A DNA stretch of 64,000 nucleotides from Clarireedia homoeocarpa (Eukaryota; Ascomycota; Leotiomycetes; Helotiales; Rutstroemiaceae). The position numbers and the translations under genes are program-made. The stretch covers positions 103,947-167,946 of the forward strand of contig LNKV01000070.1 of NCBI GenBank assembly GCA_001465935.1. The letters are read 5' to 3'. This document shows, in pieces, positions 60,601 through 64,000 of this stretch (positions within the stretch are counted from its first letter, which is position 1; each line of letters begins with the position of its first letter). The notes below the pieces were generated by a model. That model worked only from the letters and a program-made list of their open reading frames with translations, was not told the DNA's origin and searched no databases.

Positions 60601-63600
60601 TTTATTTTTTTTATTCTTTTTTTTAATATAAAGAAGATTAATACTCTTATAAATAATAAAGATTCTCTAATAAATCTCTTAACTAAATTTTCATTAAAGT
60701 ATTTATAAAATAGTTTAAGTTTCTCTTTTAATAATAATATAATTAATAAGAATAATAGTTCTTTTCTTTCTTTTAATTTTATTTTATAATTCTAAAACTA
60801 ATATTTTAATAATACTTTCTTTTAAGATTTTTTCTTAAAGATCTTAGTATATTTTTTATATTATATTAATATATATTTCAATAAAAGATCTTAAACTAAA
60901 ATATCTAATCTTAGTAAATATATTATTTTTAACTTTTAATCAAGTATTAGTTTTATAAAACTTTATATAAACTTTATCTTATATTTATATTTATTAAATT
61001 ATATAGTCTTTATAACTTAATTAATATATAGATTATAGTTTTTTAATTATAGTATATTTAAAATTATTTAATATCTTTTTAGTAAAATTAAATCTATCTT
61101 TATTTATTTAAAGTATTAACTTAGTTATATTTTAAATTTTTATATTTTATATTAAACTAATCTATTCTTTTTAACTAATTATTTATTAATAAAATAAAGT
61201 TTATATAAAACTAGTTTCTTAAAAGTTTATAATTTTATTAATATTATAATTTTTAGTATTATAAAATTTTTTATTATTTTTAAGTTTATTATAATTTAAA
61301 GTTTCTATCTATTTATATATACTTTATATAAAATCTATTTTAATTTGAAAATAGCTTTTAACTTATTAGTTAGATTTATTATAAATTATTATTATTTAGT
61401 TCTAATTCTAGTTTTATAATATTATTTATTAGTTTATATAAAGTTTTTATAAATTATTATAAATTTCTTATTTTTTTTATAATTAAAGAATCTTTTCTAA
61501 TTATTAATAATATCTTTTTAAATTATTACTATTTAGAATTTCGATTTTATATATAAGATTTTTCTTATTAGAATATCTATATATTTTATAAGTATTTTAT
61601 ATTAGAATATTTATATTATTACTTAATATTTCTAATCTACTTTTTATAATAAAGTTGTTTATTAATCTTTATACTTATATTAATATATTATTTTCTAAGC
61701 TTTTTCTTTATTTAATAGTTTTATAATAATAAACTCTATAAATCTTTATTTAAATTTTATTTCTTATTATATTTTAATAGTAAATATATCTAATTCTAAT
61801 TTATAATAATAACTTAATATTAAATATTCTCTAATATTTTATATATTATTTTATAATCTAGTATTTTTTATTTAATTAATCTTTTCTTTATATTTTTAAA
61901 ATCTAATTCTCTATTTATTAATTCTTTCGAGTAATTATATTTTACTTTATTTTAATAAGTTGTTTTATTTTAGAAGTTTCTTTTTAAATTTTTTTAAATA
62001 CTATTTTATATTATTCTTATCTTATTAGTATACTAGATATTAGTTATTATAGTAAGTTATTTATAATAATATTATATAGTTATCTTTTTAAAGAATTAGT
62101 TAACTACTTATTATATTAATTTAGTATCTAAATATATTCTAATAATTACTTTATTCTATTATAATCTTAAATTATTTTTTCTTTTTCTAAATATTCTTCT
62201 TTCTTTATTTTATTTCTTAGAACTTCTTTCGATAATCCTAGATTTAATATTTTAGAAATCTATATTTAAAATAAAGTTTTTATTTTTATTAATAGTTTTT
62301 TTCTTTTTAAGAAAAGTTGTTTTTAAAGTTTATAATATTTAATTTTATAAGATCTTTATAAATACTAATACTTTATTATTTATAAAACTAGTTTAATTTA
62401 TAATATTCTTTATTTTCTTAAAACTATTTAGATTATTTATCTTATTAATATTTATATAATATATTATCAATTTAAATTGATTCTTTAATAAAAGAGTTTA
62501 GATCTTTATATTTAATCGATCTCTTTAATTTAAATTTAATAATAAATTTAAGTTCTTTATAATAATAATTTATAATTATTTCTTTTCTTTATTTTATAGT
62601 ATTTATATAATATCTAAACTCGATAATATATTTTATAATTAAATTAGTTTATATTAGTTTATATAGTTTTTCTTTTATAACTTTTTTTTTATTAGTAATA
62701 TTAAATATTCGACGAATTTCTATTTTAAATTTTTCGAAAAAACTAAAAATAATTTTTATAGATTATATATATTCTATTAATTAGTCTTTATTATTAAAAA
62801 AGTTTTAAAAGTATAATTAAATCTATTTAATTATTTTCTCTTTAAGATATAATATAATTTAATTATTTATTATAGTTTATTTATCGAACTTATTTTAATT
62901 AAAAGTAATATATATTTTAATTTAAAGTAGAAATATCTTAAGTTTATAATAATTACCTTTATATTTATCTAATAAAGTTATTTTAAAAGTTTTTAAAATA
63001 ATAATCTTATATAATTCTTCTATTTTAATATTATCTTTATTATTTTATTTATTATTTAGAGCGATAGATATAAACGGAGTTAATTAATTATTAAAAGTAG
63101 TTTTAGATATAATAGAGATATCGATTTAATATATAATATAATAAAGGTATTTAAAGTATTATAAATTATTAGTTTTTTAAATTATATAGAAGTAGTTAAA
63201 ATCTTAAATACTAATAGTCGCGATAATATATAATATTATTATAAGTTTATTATTAAAAATAGTTATATAAAGAATTAATTAATTATAGATAATAATAGAT
63301 AAATAATTATAATTAAAATTAAATATAAAACTTTACATATTATAGAAAAATTATCTATTTATATAAATTTTTATTTTCTATTATTCTTATATTTCTATTA
63401 ATTCTAGTATATTAGAACTATTAAGATTATTAAGATATTATATAATTACTATCTAAAAGTTCTATTAAAAATATCTTTCTTTCTTTAAATACTTTTATAG
63501 TAATAAATATCTATTTACTCGAGGTACCTCTTAATCTACTAATATCTTTCTTTTTTTAAATATTAATATTATAGTTAAAGATCTAAATCTCTTAATTTAT

Positions 63601-64000
63601 TTTAATATATAATCTTAGTTTTAAAGTTATAACTCTTTATTCTATAGTAATTATCTTTTTAAATCTAAAGTTTTTTAACTATTATATAACTCGGTTTATA
63701 ATAAGATATTAGTTTAATTTATATAAATAAAATTAATATCTACTTTTAAAAATATTATTTAACTAGATTAGAAGTTTATTTATAAGTGAAAAATATAAAA
63801 ATAATATTAAAACTCTTAATATTATATAATTAAATTATTTAAATTTAATATTTTCTTTAATATTATTTAGATTTAGAGTTTTATTTTTTAGTTATTATTA
63901 TTATTATTATTTTATTTATTAAAGTTAGATTTTTAATATTATTTAAATAAATTAGAAAAATATATAACTAGTTTATATATATTTAGATACTAGTAAAATA
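57698..64000 (-). mobile_element. Second RIP-destroyed Ty3-like element, continues past the window
   Basis: Extremely AT-rich with no surviving ORF. Around 60.3-60.7 kb, plus-strand stretches such as AAGTTTAAAAAATATAACTT and TAATATAAAGAAGATTAAT resemble RIP-mutated antisense reverse-transcriptase sequence (the LTNAP and FVKKKDG regions), so the element also reads on the minus strand. It differs from the 50.8-57.4 kb element in sequence, so it is another copy or family. LTR boundaries were not found; the right end lies outside the window. Confidence 0.6.

Overview
This window comes from a filamentous ascomycete (Pezizomycotina). Genes carry short introns (46-177 nt) with GTANGT-type donors, and the content includes HET, DUF6594 and DUF7580 families, a fungal gasdermin-like protein and AT-rich blocks with the signature of repeat-induced point mutation (RIP). 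A leotiomycete (Helotiales-like) genome is my best guess, but this is inference.

Layout. 1-13.9 kb is accessory and gene-poor: the 5' end of a gene leaving the window on the left, a MITE-like inverted-repeat element (3.1-3.65 kb), a DUF6594 membrane-protein gene (7.5-8.9 kb) and weak exon candidates. 14-34.6 kb is a conserved housekeeping block: an unrecognised 985-aa protein, a roadblock/LC7 dynein light chain head-to-head with the pre-rRNA processing factor IPI1, a CREG-like secreted flavoprotein-fold protein, ribosomal protein eS30, a decayed HET gene, the meiotic kleisin Rec8 and a TRP/FLC-type channel. 34.6-42.9 kb has no recognisable gene, many microsatellites and a 217-bp solo LTR. 42.96-44.33 kb is a broken alginate-lyase-family gene, followed by a second, inverted, copy of the same LTR.

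45.9-49.75 kb holds the most interesting locus: a DUF7580 + subtilisin (S8) protease gene and a fungal gasdermin-like gene, tail to tail with only 27 bp between stop codons. This is the architecture of protease/gasdermin cell-death pairs such as het-Q2/het-Q1 of Podospora. The protease has one frame conflict upstream of its catalytic domain, so its integrity needs checking. The gasdermin carries a 17-residue almost purely acidic linker just before its C-terminal tail.

49.9-64 kb is a transposon graveyard: a TA-flanked 515-bp MITE, part of a second copy, then about 13 kb of extremely AT-rich DNA almost without CpA/TpG, containing at least two RIP-destroyed Ty3-type LTR retrotransposons on the minus strand. 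I see no intact gene there.

Functional themes: ribosome biogenesis (IPI1, eS30), meiosis (Rec8), transport/signalling (TRP channel, dynein light chain), and self-recognition/cell death (HET pseudogene, gasdermin/subtilase pair) next to repeat-rich DNA. Reading frames and splice junctions were worked out by eye; two ambiguous bases (40246 and 50963) are present.
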